From Hydractinia symbiolongicarpus (lineage: Eukaryota > Cnidaria > Hydrozoa > Anthoathecata > Hydractiniidae), in the NCBI RefSeq assembly GCF_029227915.1, contig NC_079887.1, positions 28,333,650-28,397,649 on the forward strand: 64,000 nt of DNA. Direction: 5' to 3'. Position 1 is the first letter of the stretch. Each line of letters opens with the position of its first letter. Shown here one piece after another: positions 21,781-35,348 of the stretch. A model generated the notes under the pieces. The model was not told where the DNA came from. It was given only the letters and a program-made list of their open reading frames with translations, and did not search any database. Made by a program: the position numbers and the translations under genes.

Positions 21781-24700
21781 AGAACGATTTTTTAAATTAT
21801 TTTTTCACCACTAAAACGCATAGGACTTGTAATTTTTAAAAATGTTTTCATTTTTGATGAGACGCTGAATAAAAGAAGTTTAATCGCCGGCAAACGAAAA
21901 TCCGCGAGTTCCCGTAAATCCCGGACTCGGCCCGTATAGTCAAAAGTATACGAAGAAAGTACCCAGGGAGTAAACTCATTTCCCGAACGATTTTTTATCT
22001 TATTTTTTTACCACTAAACGCATGAGACTTGTAGTTTTCAAAAATATTTTCATATTTGATGTGACGCTGAATAAAAGAAGTTTAATCGCCGGCAAACGAA
22101 AATCCGCGAGTTCCCGTAAATCCCGGACTCGGCCCGTATAGTCAAAAGTATACGAAGAAAGTACCCAGGGAGTAAACTCATTTCCCGAACGATTTTTTAA
22201 ATTATTTTTTCACCACTAAAACGCATGAGACTTGTAGTTTTCAAAAATGTTTTCATTTTTGATGAGACGCTTAATGAAAGAGGTTTAATCGCCGGCAAAC
22301 GAAATCCCGCGTTTTCCGTAAATCCGGGGCTTGGCCCGTATAGTCAAAAGTATACAAAGAAAGTACCCAGGGAGTAAACTCATTTCCCGAACGATTTTTT
22401 ATATTATTTTTTTACCACTAAACGCATGAGACTTGTAGTTTTCAAAAATATTTTCATATTTGATGAGACGCTGAATAAAAGAAGTTTAATCGCCGGCAAA
22501 CGAAAACCCGCGATTTCCCGTAAATCCCGGGCTTGGCCCGTATAGTCAAAATTATACAAAGAAAGTACCCAGGGAGTAAACTCATTTCCCGAACGATTTT
22601 TTAAATTATTTTTTCACCACTAAAACGCATGAGACTTGTAGTTTTCAAAAATGTTTTCATTTTTGATGAGACGCTGAATAAAAGCAGTTTAATCGCCGGC
22701 AAACGAAAACCTGCGATTTCCCTAAATCCCGGACTCGGCCCGTATAGTCAAAAGTATACAAAGAAAGTACCCAGGGAGTAAACTCATTTCCAGAACGATT
22801 TTTTAAATTATTTTCTCACCACTAAAACGCATAGGACTTGTAATTTTTAAAAATGTTTTCATTTTTGATGAGACGCTGAATAAAAGAAGTTTAATCGCCG
22901 GCAAACGAAAATCCGCGAGTTCCCGTAAATCCCGGACTCGGCCCGTATAGTCGAATGTATACAAAGAAAGTATCCAGGGAGTAAACTCATTTCCCGAACG
23001 ATTTTTTAAAATTTTTTTTCACCACTAAAACGCATGAGACTTGTAGTTTTTAAAAATGTTTTCATTTTTGATGAGACGCTTAATGAAAGAGGTTTAATCG
23101 GCGGAAAACGAAAACCGCGATTTCCCGTAAATCCCGGGCTTGGCCCGTATAGTCGAATGTATACAAAGAAAGTACCCTGTGAGTAAACTCATTTCCAGAA
23201 CGATTTTTTAAATTATTTTTTCACCACTATAACGCATGAGACTTGTAGTTTTCAAAAATGTTTTCATTTTTGATGGGACGCTGAATAAAAGATGTTTAAT
23301 CGCCGGCAAACGAAAACCCGCGATTTCCCGTAAATCCCGGGCTTGGCACGTATAGTCGAATGTATACAAAGAAAGTACCCTGTGAGTAAACTCATTTCCA
23401 GAACGATTTTTTAAATTATTTTTTCACCACTAAAACGCATAAGACTTCTAATTTTTAAAAATGTTTTCATTTTTGATGAGACGCTGAATAAAAGAAGTTT
23501 AATCGCCGGCAAACGAAAACCCGCGATTTCCCGTAAATCCCGGGCTTGGCCCGCATAGTCAAAAGTATACAAAGAAAGTACCCAGGGAGTAAACTCATTT
23601 GCCGAACGATTTTTTAAATTATTTTTTCACCACTAAAACGCATGAGACTTGTAGTTTTCAAAAATGTTTTCATTTGTGATGAGACGCTGAATAAAAGGAG
23701 TTTAATCGCCGGCAAACGAAATCCTGCGATTTCCCTAAATCCCGGACTCGGCCCGTATAGTCAAAAGTATACAAAGAAAGTACCCAGGGAGTAAACTCAT
23801 TTCCAGAACGATTTTTTAAATTATTTTTTCACCACTAAAACGCATAAGACTTGTAGTTTTTAAAAATGTTTTCATTTTTGATGAGACGCTGAATAAAAGA
23901 AGTTTAATCGCCGGCAAACGAAAATCCGCGATTTCCCGTAAATCCCGGGCTTGGCCCGTATAGTCAAAAGTATACAAAGAAAGTACCCAGGGAGTAAACT
24001 CATTTCCCGAACGATTTTTTATATTATTTTTTTACCACTAAACGCATGAGACTTGTAGTTTTCGAAAGTATTTTCATATTTGATGTGACGCTGAATAAAA
24101 GAAGTTTAATCGCCGGCAAACAAAAATCCGCGATTTCCCGTAAATCCCGGACTCGGCCCGTATAGTCAAAAGTATACAAAGTAAGTACCCAGGGAGTAAA
24201 CTCATTTCCCGAACGATTTTTTAAATTATTTTTTCACCATTAAAACGCATGAGACTTGTAGTTTTCAAAAATGTTTTCATTTTTGATGAGACGCTTAATG
24301 AAAGAGGTTTAATCGCCGGCAAACGGAATACCGCGTTTTCCTGTAAATCCGGGGCTTGGCCCGTATAGTCGAATGTATACAAAGAAAGTATCCAGGGAGT
24401 AAACTCATTTCCCGAACGATTTTTTAAATTTTTTTTTCACCACTAAAACACATGAGACTTGTACTTTTCAAAAATGTTTTCATTTTTGATGAGACGCTTA
24501 ATGAAAGAGGTTTAATCGCCGGAAAACGAAAACCCGCGATTTCCCTTAAATCCCGGGCTTGGCCCGTATAGTCGAATGTATACAAAGAAAGTACCCTGTG
24601 AGTAAACTCATTTCCAGAACGATTTTTTAAATTATTTTTTCACCACTAAACGCATGAGACTTGCAGTTTTCAAAAATATTTTCATATTTGATGAGACGCT

Positions 24701-25439
24701 GAATAAAAGGAGTTTAATCGCCGGCAAACGAAAACCTGCGATTCCCTAAATCCCGGACTCGGCCCGTATAGTCAAAAGTATACAAAGAAAGTACCCAGGG
24801 AGTAAACTCATTTCCAGAACGATTTTTTAAATTATTTTTTCACCACTAAAACGCATAAGACTTGTAGTTTTCAAAAATGTTTTCATTTTTAATGAGACGC
24901 TAAATAAAAGAAGTTTAATCGCCGGCAAACGAAAATCCGCGAGTTCCCGCAAATCCCGGACTCGGCCCGTATAGTCAAAAGTATACAAAGAAAGTACCCA
25001 GGGAGTAAACTCATTTCCCAAACGATTTTTTAAATTATTTTTTCACCACTAAAACGCATGAGACTTGTAGTTTTCAAAAATGTTTTCATTTTTGATGAGA
25101 CGCTTAATGAAAGAGGTTTAATCGCCGGCAAACGAAATCCCGCGTTTTCCCGTAAATCCGGGGCTTGGCCCGTATAGTCGAATGTATACAAAGAAAGTAC
25201 CCAGGGAGTAAACTCATTTCCCGAACGATTTTTAAAATTTTTTTTTTCACCACTAAAACGCATGAGACTTGTAGTTTTCAAAAATGTTTTCATTTTTGAT
25301 GAGACGCTTAATGAAAGAGGTTTAATCGCCGGAAAACGAAAACCGCGATTTCCCGTAAATCCCGGGCTTGGCCCGTATAGTCGAATGTATACAAAGAAAG
25401 TACCCTGTGAGTAAACTCATTTCCAGAACGATTTTTTAA
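21781..25439 (+). repeat. Satellite monomers, mixed variants, no clear long-range unit
   Basis: About eighteen monomers in the usual orientation. New variants appear here: GTATCCAGGG near 22970 and 24390, CTTCTAATTTTTA near 23450, and monomers lacking a base in GAAAACCGCG near 23110 and 25340. Partial similarity to later blocks is visible but I could not define a unit by eye. Confidence 0.75.
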
Positions 25440-28400
25440 ATTATTTTTTCACCACTAAAACGCATAAGACTTCTAATTTTTAAAAATGTGTTCATTTTTG
25501 ATGAGACGCTGAATAAAAGAAGTTTAATCGCCGGCAAACGAAAACCCGCGAATTCCCGTAAATCCCGGGCTTGGCACGTATAGTCGAATGTATACAAAGA
25601 AAGTACCCTGTGAGTAAACTCATTTCCAGAACGATTTTTTAAATTATTTTTTCACCACTAAAACGCATAAGACTTCTAATTTTTAAAAATGTTTTCATTT
25701 TTGATGAGACGCTGAATAAAAGAAGTTTAATCGCCGGCAAACGAAAACCCGCGATTTCCCGTAAATCCCGAGCTTGGCCCGCATAGTCAAAAGTATACAA
25801 AGAAAGTACCCAGGGAGTAAACTCATTTCCCGAACGATTTTTTAAATTATTTTTTCACCACTAAAACGCATGAGACTTGTAGTTTTCAAAAATGTTTTCA
25901 TTTTTGATGATACGCTGAATAAAAGGAGTTTAATCGCCGGCAAACGAAATCCTGCGATTTCCCTAAATCCCGGACTCGGCCCGTATAGTCAAAAGTATAC
26001 AAAGAAAGTACCCAGGGAGTAAACTCATTTCCAGAACGATTTTTTAAATTATTTTTCACCACTAAAACGCATAAGACTTGTAGTTTTTAAAAATGTTTTC
26101 ATTTTTGATGAGACGCTGAATAAAAGAAGTTTAATCGCCGGCAAACGAAAATCCGCGATTTCCCGTAAATCCCGGGCTTGGCCCGTATAGTCGAAAGTAT
26201 ACAAAGAAAGTATCCAGGGAGTAAACTCATTTCCCGAACGATTTTATATATTATTTTCTTACCACTAAACGCATGAGACTTGTAGTTTTCGAAAATATTT
26301 TCATATTTGATGTGACGCTGAATAAAAGAAGTTTAATCGCCGGCAAACAAAAATCCGCGATTTCCCGTAAATCCCGGACTCGGCCCGTATAGTCAAAAGT
26401 ATACAAAGAAAGTACCCAGGGAGTAAACTCATTTCCCGAACGATTTTTTAAATTATTTTTTCACCACTAAAACGCATGAGACTTGTAGTTTTCAAAAATG
26501 TTTTCATTTTTGATGAGACGCCTAATGAAAGAGGTTTTATCGCCGGCAAACGAAATCCCGCGTTTTCCCGTAAATCTGGGGCTTGGCCCGTATAGTCGAA
26601 TGTATACAAAGAAAGTATCCAGGGAGTAAACTCATTTCCCGAACGATTTTTTAAATTTTTTTTTCACCACTAAAACACATGAGACTTGTACTTTTCAAAA
26701 ATGTTTTCATTTTTGATGAGACGCTTAATGAAAGAGGTTTAATCGCCGGAAAACGAAAACCCGCGATTTCCCGTAAATCCCGGCTTGACCCGTATAGTCA
26801 AAAGTATACAAAGAAAGTACCCAGGGAGTAAACTCATTTCCCGAACGATTTTTTAAATTATTTTTTCACCACTAAACGCATGAGACTTGCAGTTTTCAAA
26901 AATATTTTCATATTTGATGAGACGCTGAATAAAAGGAGTTTAATCGCCGGCAAACGAAAACCTGCGATTCCCTAAATCCCGGACTCGGCCCGTATAGTCA
27001 AAAGTATACAAAGAAAGTACCCAGGGAGTAAACTCATTTCCAGAACGATTTTTAAATTATTTTTTCACCACTAAAACGCATAAGACTTGTAGTTTTTAAA
27101 AATGTTTTCATTTTTGATGAGACGCTGAATAAAAGAAGTTTAATCGCCGGCAAACGAAAACCAGCGATTTCCCATAAATCCCGGGCTTGGCCCGTATAGT
27201 CGAATGTATACAAAGAAAGCACCCTGTGAGTAAATTCATTTCCAGAACGATTTTTTAAATTATTTTTTTACCACTAAACGCATGAAACTTGTAGTTTTCA
27301 AAAATATTTTCATATTTGATGAGGCGTTGAATAAAAGAAGTTTAATCGCCGGCAAACAAAAACCCGCGATTTCCCGTAAATCCCGGGCTTGGCCCGTATA
27401 GTCAAAAGTATACAAAGAAAGTACCCAGGGAGTAAACTCATTTCCCAAACGATTTTTTAAATTATTTTTTCACCACTAAAACGCATAAGACTTGTAGTTT
27501 TTAAAAATGTTTTCATTTTTGATGAGACGCTGAAAAAAAGAAGATTAATCGCCGGCAAACGAAAACCCGCGATTTCCCGTAAATCCCGGCTTGGCCCGTA
27601 TAGTCAAAAGTATACAAAGAAAGTACCCAGGGAGTAAACTCATTTCCCAAACGATTTTTTAAATTATTATTTCACCACTAAAACGCATGAGACTTGTAGT
27701 TTTCAAAAATGTTTTCATTTTTGATGAAACGCTGAATAAAAGAAGTTTAATCGCCGGCAAACGAAAACCCGCGATTTCCCGTAAATCCCGGGCTTGGCCC
27801 GTATAGTCAAAAGTATACAAAGAAAGTACCCAGGGAGTAAACTCATTTCCAGAACGATTTTTAAATTATTTTTTCACCACTAAAACGCATAAGACTTGTA
27901 GTTTTTAAAAATGTTTTCATTTTTGATGAGACGCTGAATAAAAGAAGTTTAATCGCCGGCAAACGAAAACCAGCGATTTCCCATAAATCCCGGGCTTGGC
28001 CCGTATAGTCGAATGTATACAAAGAAAGCACCCTGTGAGTAAATTCATTTCCAGAACGATTTTTTAAATTATTTTTTTACCACTAAACGCATGAAACTTG
28101 TAGTTTTCAAAAATATTTTCATATTTGATGAGGCGTTGAATAAAAGAAGTTTAATCGCCGGCAAACAAAAACCCGCGATTTCCCGTAAATCCCGGGCTTG
28201 GCCTGTATAGTCAAAAGTATACAAAGAAAGTACCCAGGGAGTAAACTCATTTCCCAAACGATTTTTTAAATTATTTTTTCACCACTAAAACGCATAAGAC
28301 TTGTAGTTTTTAAAAATGTTTTCATTTTTGATGAGACGCTGAAAAAAAGAAGATTAATCGCCGGCAAACGAAAACCCGCGATTTCCCGTAAATCCCGGCT

Positions 28401-28857
28401 TGGCCCGTATAGTCAAAAGTATACAAAGAAAGTACCCAGGGAGTAAACTCATTTCCCAAACGATTTTTTAAATTATTATTTCACCACTAAAACGCATGAG
28501 ACTTGTAGTTTTCAAAAATGTTTTCATTTTTGATGAAACGCTGAATAAAAGAAGTTTAATCGCCGGCAAACGAAAACCCGCGATTTCCCGTAAATCCCGG
28601 GCTTGGCCCGTATAGTCAAAAGTATACAAAGAAAGTACCCTGGGAGTAAACTCATTTCCCGAACGATTTTTTAAATTACTTTTCCACCACTAAAAGGCAT
28701 GAGACTTGTAGTTTTTAAAAATGTTTTCATTTTTGATGAGACACTGAATAAATGAAGTTTAATCGCCGGCAAACGAAAACCTGCGATTTCCCGTAAATCC
28801 TGCACTCGGCCCGTATAGTCAAAAGTATACAAAGAAAGTACCCAGGGAGTAAACTCA
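25440..28857 (+). repeat. Higher-order repeat D, copy 1 (about 3.4 kb)
   Basis: Copied at 28858-31283. Shared markers are GCGAATTCCCG (near 25550 and 28987), CGAAATCCTGCG, the ATTTTATATATTATTTTC monomer (26241 and 29476, 3235 bp apart), GAGACGCCTAATG and GAGGCGTTGAATAAAAG. Copy 1 contains a four-monomer segment twice, at offset 809 bp (27260 region and 28069 region), where copy 2 has it once. Confidence 0.85.
27040..28650 (+). repeat. Nested tandem duplication, offset 809 bp (4 monomers)
   Basis: The segment with GAAAGCACCCTGTGAG, GAGGCGTTG, CTGAAAAAAAGAAGATTAATC and the ATTATTATTTCACC monomer occurs twice in a row. The second pass differs by single bases such as GGCCTGTATAG near 28203. It lies entirely inside copy 1 of repeat D, so it is either younger than the larger duplication or was lost from copy 2. 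Confidence 0.85.
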
Positions 28858-31283
28858 TTTCTTAAACGATTTTTTAAATTATTTTTTCACCACTAAAACG
28901 CATAAGACTTCTAATTTTTAAAAATGTTTTCATTTTTGATGAGACGCTGAATAAAAGAAGTTTAATCGCCGGAAAACGAAAACCCGCGAATTCCCGTAAA
29001 TCTCGGGCTTGGCACGTATAGTCGAATGTATACAAAGAAAGTACCCTGTGAGTAAACTCATTTCCAGAACGATTTTTTAAATTATTTTTTCACCACTAAA
29101 ACGCATAAGACTTCTAATTTTTAAAAATGTTTTCATTTTTGATGAGACGCTGAATAAAAGGAGTTTAATCGCCGGCAAACGAAATCCTGCGATTTCCCTA
29201 AATCCCGGACTCGGCCCGTATAGTCAAAAGTATACAAAGAAAGTACCCAGGGAGTAAACTCATTTCCAGAACGATTTTTTAAATTATTTTTCACCACTAA
29301 AACGCATAAGACTTGTAGTTTTTAAAAATGTTTTCATTTTTGATGAGACGCTGAATAAAAGAAGTTTAATCGCCGGCAAACGAAAATCCGCGATTTCCCG
29401 TAAATCCCGGGCTTGGCCCGTATAGTCGAAAGTATACAAAGAAAGTATCCAGGGAGTAAACTCATTTCCCGAACGATTTTATATATTATTTTCTTACCAC
29501 TAAACGCATGAGACTTGTAGTTTTCGAAAATATTTTCATATTTGATGTGACGCTGAATAAAAGAAGTTTAATCGCCGGCAAACAAAAATCCGCGATTTCC
29601 CGTAAATCCCGGACTCGGCCCGTATAGTCAAAAGTATACAAAGAAAGTACCCAGGGAGTAAACTCATTTCCCGAACGATTTTTTAAATTATTTTTTCACC
29701 ACTAAAACGCATGAGACTTGTAGTTTTCAAAAATGTTTTCATTTTTGATGAGACGCCTAATGAAAGAGGTTTTATCGCCGGCAAACGAAATCCCGCGTTT
29801 TCCCGTAAATCTGGGGCTAGGCCCGTATAGTCGAATGTATACAAAGAAAGTATCCAGGGAGTAAACTCATTTCCCGAACGATTTTTTAAATTTTTTTTTC
29901 ACCACTAAAACACATGAGACTTGTACTTTTCAAAAATGTTTTCATTTTTGATGAGACGCTTAATGAAAGAGGTTTAATCGCCGGAAAACGAAAACCCGCG
30001 ATTTCCCGTAAATCCCGGCTTGACCCGTATAGTCAAAAGTATACAAAGAAAGTACCCAGGGAGTAAACTCATTTCCCGAACGATTTTTTAAATTATTTTT
30101 TCACCACTAAACGCATGAGACTTGCAGTTTTCAAAAATATTTTCATATTTGATGAGACGCTGAATAAAAGGAGTTTAATCGCCGGCAAACGAAAACCTGC
30201 GATTCCCTAAATCCCGGACTCGGCCCGTATAGTCAAAAGTATACAAAGAAAGTACCCAGGGAGTAAACTCATTTCCAGAACGATTTTTAAATTATTTTTT
30301 CACCACTAAAACGCATAAGACTTGTAGTTTTTAAAAATGTTTTCATTTTTGATGAGACGCTGAATAAAAGAAGTTTAATCGCCGGCAAACGAAAACCAGC
30401 GATTTCCCATAAATCCCGGGCTTGGCCCGTATAGTCGAATGTATACAAAGAAAGCACCCTGTGAGTAAACTCATTTCCAGAACGATTTTTTAAATTATTT
30501 TTTTACCACTAAACGCATGAAACTTGTAGTTTTCAAAAATATTTTCATATTTGATGAGGCGTTGAATAAAAGAAGTTTAATCGCCGGCAAACAAAAACCC
30601 GCGATTTCCCGTAAATCCCGGGCTTGGCCCGTATAGTCAAAAGTATACAAAGAAAGTACCCAGGGAGTAAACTCATTTCCCAAACGATTTTTTAAATTAT
30701 TTTTTCACCACTAAAACGCATAAGACTTGTAGTTTTTAAAAATGTTTTCATTTTTGATGAGACGCTGAAAAAAAGAAGATTAATCGCCGGCAAACGAAAA
30801 CCCGCGATTTCCCGTAAATCCCGGCTTGGCCCGTATAGTCAAAAGTATACAAAGAAAGTACCCAGGGAGTAAACTCATTTCCCAAACGATTTTTTAAATT
30901 ATTATTTCACCACTAAAACGCATGAGACTTGTAGTTTTCAAAAATGTTTTCATTTTTGATGAAACGCTGAATAAAAGAAGTTTAATCGCCGGCAAACGAA
31001 AACCCGCGATTTCCCGTAAATCCCGGGCTTGGCCCGTATAGTCAAAAGTATACAAAGAAAGTACCCAGGGAGTAAACTCATTTCCCGAACGATTTTTTAA
31101 ATTACTTTTCCACCACTAAAAGGCATGAGACTTGTAGTTTTTAAAAATGTCTTCATTTTTGATGAGACACTGAATAAATGAAGTTTAATCGCCGGCAAAC
31201 GAAAACCTGCGATTTCCCGTAAATCCTGGACTCGGCCCGTATAGTCAAAAGTATACAAAGAAAGTACCCAGGGAGTAAACTCA
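28858..31283 (+). repeat. Higher-order repeat D, copy 2 (about 2.4 kb, two internal losses)
   Basis: Offset to copy 1 falls from 3438 to 3235 bp near 29150, where one 203-bp monomer is missing: a CTTCTAATTTTTA start is fused to an AAAAGGAG end. It falls again to 2426 bp after the single copy of the 809-bp segment. Both repeat copies end in the TTTCTTAAACG monomer (28858 and 31284). Confidence 0.85.
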
Positions 31284-32500
31284 TTTCTTAAACGATTCTT
31301 TAAATTATTATTTCACCACTAAAACGCATGAGACTTGTAGTTTTCAAGAATGTTTTCATTTTTAATGAGACGCTGAATAAAAGCAGTTTAATCGCCGGCA
31401 AACGAAAACCCGCGATTTTCCGTAAATCCCGGGCTTGGCACGTATAGTCGAATGTATACAAAGAAAGTACCCTGTGAGTAAACTCATTTCCAGAACGATT
31501 TTATAAATTATTTTTTCACCACTAAAGCGCATAAGACTTGTAGTTTTTAAAAATGTTTTCATTTTTGATGAGACGCTGAATAAAAGAAGTTTAATCGCCG
31601 GCAAACGAAAACCCGCGATTTCCCGTAAATCCCGGGCTTGGCCCGTATAGTCAAAAGTATACAAAGAAAGTACCCAGGGAGTAAACTCATTTCCCGAACG
31701 ATTTTTTAAATTACTTTTCCACCACTAAAAGGCATGAGACTTGTAGTTTTTAAAAATGTTTTCATTTTTGATGAGACGCTGAATAAATGAAGTTTAATCG
31801 CCGGCAAACGAAAACCTGCGATTTCCCGTAAATCATGGACTCGGCCCGTATAGTCAAAAGTATACAAAGAAAGTACCCAGGGAGTAAACTCATTTCTTAA
31901 ACGATTTTTTAAATTATTATTTCACCACTAAAACGCATGAGACTTGTAGTTTTCAAGAATGTTTTCATTTTTAATGAGACGCTGAATAAAAGCAGTTTAA
32001 TCGCCGGCAAACGAAAACCCGCGATTTTCCGTAAATCCCGGGCTTGGCACGTATAGTCGAATGTATACAAAGAAAGTACCCTGAGAGTAAACTCATTTCC
32101 AGAACGATTTTATAAATTATTTTTTCACCACTAAAACGCATAAGACTTGTAGTTTTTAAAAATGTTTTCATTTTTGATGAGACGCTGAATAAAAGAAGTT
32201 AAATCGCCGGCAAACGAAAACCCGCGATTTCCCGTAAATCCCGGCTTGGCCCGTATAGTCAAAAGTATACAAAGAAAGTACCCAGGGAGTAAACGCATTT
32301 CCCAAACGATTTTTTAAATTATTTTTTCACCACTAAAACGCATGAGACTTGTAGTTTTTAAAAATGTTTTCATTTTTGATGAGACGCTGAATAAAAGAAG
32401 TTTAATCGCCGGCAAACGAAAATCCGCGATTTCCCGTAAATCCCGGGCTTGGCCCGTATAGTCAAAAGTATACAAAGAAAGTACCCAGGGAGTAAACTCA
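31284..32500 (+). repeat. Higher-order repeat E, copy 1 (6 monomers, 1217 bp)
   Basis: Runs from the TTTCTTAAACG marker to its recurrence at 32501. It carries TTTTCAAGAATG, CGATTTTCCG, CTAAAGCGCATAAG, ACTTTTCCACCACTAAAAGG and AAATCATGGACTC. Confidence 0.87.
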
Positions 32501-33726
32501 TTTCTTAAACGATTTTTTAAATTATTATTTCACCACTAAAACGCATGAGACTTGTAGTTTTCAAGAATGTTTTCATTTTTAATGAGACGCTGAATAAAAG
32601 CAGTTTAATCGCCGGCAAACGAAAACCCGCGATTTTCCGTAAATCCCGGGCTTGGCACGTATAGTCGAATGTATACAAAGAAAGTACCCTGTGAGTAAAC
32701 TCATTTCCAGAACGATTTTATAAATTATTTTTTCACCACTAAAGCGCATAAGACTTGTAGTTTTTAAAAATGTTTTCATTTTTGATGAGACGCTGAATAA
32801 AAGAAGTTTAATCGCCGGCAAACGAAAACCCGCGATTTCCCGTAAATCCCGTAAATCCCGGGCTTGGCCCGTATAGTCAAAAGTATACAAAGAAAGTACC
32901 CAGGGAGTAAACTCATTTCCCGAACGATTTTTTAAATTACTTTTCCACCACTAAAAGGCATGAGACTTGTAGTTTTTAAAAATGTTTTCATTTTTGATGA
33001 GACGCTGAATAAATGAAGTTTAATCGCCGGCAAACGAAAACCTGCGATTTCCCGTAAATCATGGACTCGGCCCGTATAGTCAAAAGTATACAAAGAAAGT
33101 ACCCAGGGAGTAAACTCATTTCTTAAACGATTTTTTAAATTATTATTTCACCACTAAAACGCATGAGACTTGTAGTTTTCAAGAATGTTTTCATTTTTAA
33201 TGAGACGCTGAATAAAAGCAGTTTAATCGCCGGCAAACGAAAACCCGCGATTTTCCGTAAATCCCGGGCTTGGCACGTATAGTCGAATGTATACAAAGAA
33301 AGTACCCTGAGAGTAAACTCATTTCCAGAACGATTTTATAAATTATTTTTTCACCACTAAAACGCATAAGACTTGTAGTTTTTAAAAATGTTTTCATTTT
33401 TGATGAGACGCTGAATAAAAGAAGTTAAATCGCCGGCAAACGAAAACCCGCGATTTCCCGTAAATCCCGGCTTGGCCCGTATAGTCAAAAGTATACAAAG
33501 AAAGTACCCAGGGAGTAAACGCATTTCCCAAACGATTTTTTAAATTATTTTTTCACCACTAAAACGCATGAGACTTGTAGTTTTTAAAAATGTTTTCATT
33601 TTTGATGAGACGCTGAATAAAAGAAGTTTAATCGCCGGCAAACGAAAATCCGCGATTTCCCGTAAATCCCGGGCTTGGCCCGTATAGTCAAAAGTATACA
33701 AAGAAAGTACCCAGGGAGTAAACTCA
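32501..33726 (+). repeat. Higher-order repeat E, copy 2 (1226 bp)
   Basis: Same monomer order as 31284-32500, with nine extra bases from a local duplication at 32842-32859. The AAATCATGGACTC marker is at 33057, 1226 bp after its partner at 31831. The next unit begins with the same TTTCTTAAACG marker at 33727. Confidence 0.87.
32842..32859 (+). repeat. 9-bp microduplication inside a monomer
   Basis: GTAAATCCC occurs twice in direct succession (32842-32850 and 32851-32859), making a 212-bp monomer. The matching monomers near 31620 and 34065 have it once, so the change is private to this copy. Confidence 0.9.
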
Positions 33727-35348
33727 TTTCTTAAACGATTTTTTAAATTATTATTTCACCACTAAAACGCATGAGACTTGTAGTTTTCAAGAATGTTTTC
33801 ATTTTTAATGAGACGCTGAATAAAAGCAGTTTAATCGCCGGCAAACGAAAACCCGCGATTTTCGGTAAATCCCGGGCTTGGCACGTATAGTCGAATGTAT
33901 ACAAAGAAAGTACCCTGTGAGTAAACTCATTTCCAGAACGATTTTATAAATTATTTTTTCACCACTAAAGCGCATAAGACTTGTAGTTTTTAAAAATGTT
34001 TTCATTTTTGATGAGACGCTGAATAAAAGAAGTTTAATCGCCGGCAAACGAAAACCCGCGATTTCCCGTAAATCCCGGGCTTGGCCCGTATAGTCAAAAG
34101 TATACAAAGAAAGTACCCAGGGAGTAAACTCATTTCCCAAACGATTTTTTAAATTATTTTTTCACCACTAAAACGCATAAGACTTGTAGTTTTTAAAAAT
34201 GTTTTCATTTTTGATGAGACGCTGAATAAAAGAAGTTTAATCGCCGGCAAACGAAAACCCGCGATTTCCCGTAAATCCCGGCTTGGCCCGTATAGTCAAA
34301 AGTATACAAAGAAAGTACCCAGGGAGTAAACTCATTTCCCAAACGATTTTGTAAATTATTATTTCACCACTAAAATGCATGAGACTTGTAGTTTTCAAAA
34401 ATGTTTTCATTTTTGATGAAACGCTGAATAAAAGAAGTTTAATCGCCGGCAAACGAAAACCCGCGATTTCCCGTAAATCCCGGGCTTGGCCCGTATAGTC
34501 AAAAGTATACAAAGAAAGTACCCAGGGAGTAAACTCATTTCCCGAACGATTTTTTAAATTACTTTTCCACCACTAAAAGGCATGAGACTTGTAGTTTTTA
34601 AAAATGTTTTCATTTTTGATGAGACGCTGAATAAATGAAGTTTAATCGCCGGCAAACGAAAACCTGCGATTTCCCGTAAATCCTGGACTCGGCCCGTATA
34701 GTCAAAAGTATACAAAGAAAGTACCCAGGGAGTAAACTCATTTCTTGAACGATTTTTTAAATTATTATTTCACCACTAAAACGCATGAGACTTGTAGTTT
34801 TCAAGAATGTTTTCATTTTTAATGAGACGCTGAATAAAAGCAGTTTAATCGCCGGCAAACGAAAACCCGCGATTTTCCGTAAATCCCGGGCTTGGCACGT
34901 ATAGTCGAATGTATACAAAGAAAGTACCCTGTGAGTAAACTCATTTCCAGAACGATTTTATAAATTATTTTTTCACCACTAAAACGCATAAGACTTGTAG
35001 TTTTTAAAAATGTTCTCATTTTTGATGAGACGCTGAATAAAAGAAGTTAAATCGCCGGCAAACGAAAACCCCCGATTTCCCGTAAATCCCGGCTTGGCCC
35101 GTATAGTCAAAAGTATACAAAGAAAGTACCCAGGTAGTAAACGTATTTCCCAAACGATTTTTTAAATTATTTTTTCACCACTAAAACGCATGAGACTTGT
35201 AGTTTTTAAAAATGTTTTCATTTTTGATGAGACGCTGAATAAAAGAAGTTTAATCGCCGGCAAACGAAAATCCGCGATTTCCCGTAAATCCCGGGCTTGG
35301 CCCGTATAGTCAAAAGTATACAAAGAAAGTACCCAGGGAGTAAACTAA
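33727..35348 (+). repeat. Higher-order repeat F, copy 1 (8 monomers, 1622 bp)
   Basis: Runs between TTTCTTAAACG markers. It contains CGATTTTCGGTAAATC, GATTTTGTAAATTATT with CTAAAATGCATG, TTTCTTGAACG, AATGTTCTCATTTTTG, AACCCCCGATTTCC and CCAGGTAGTAAACGTATT, all of which recur 1622 bp later. Confidence 0.9.
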
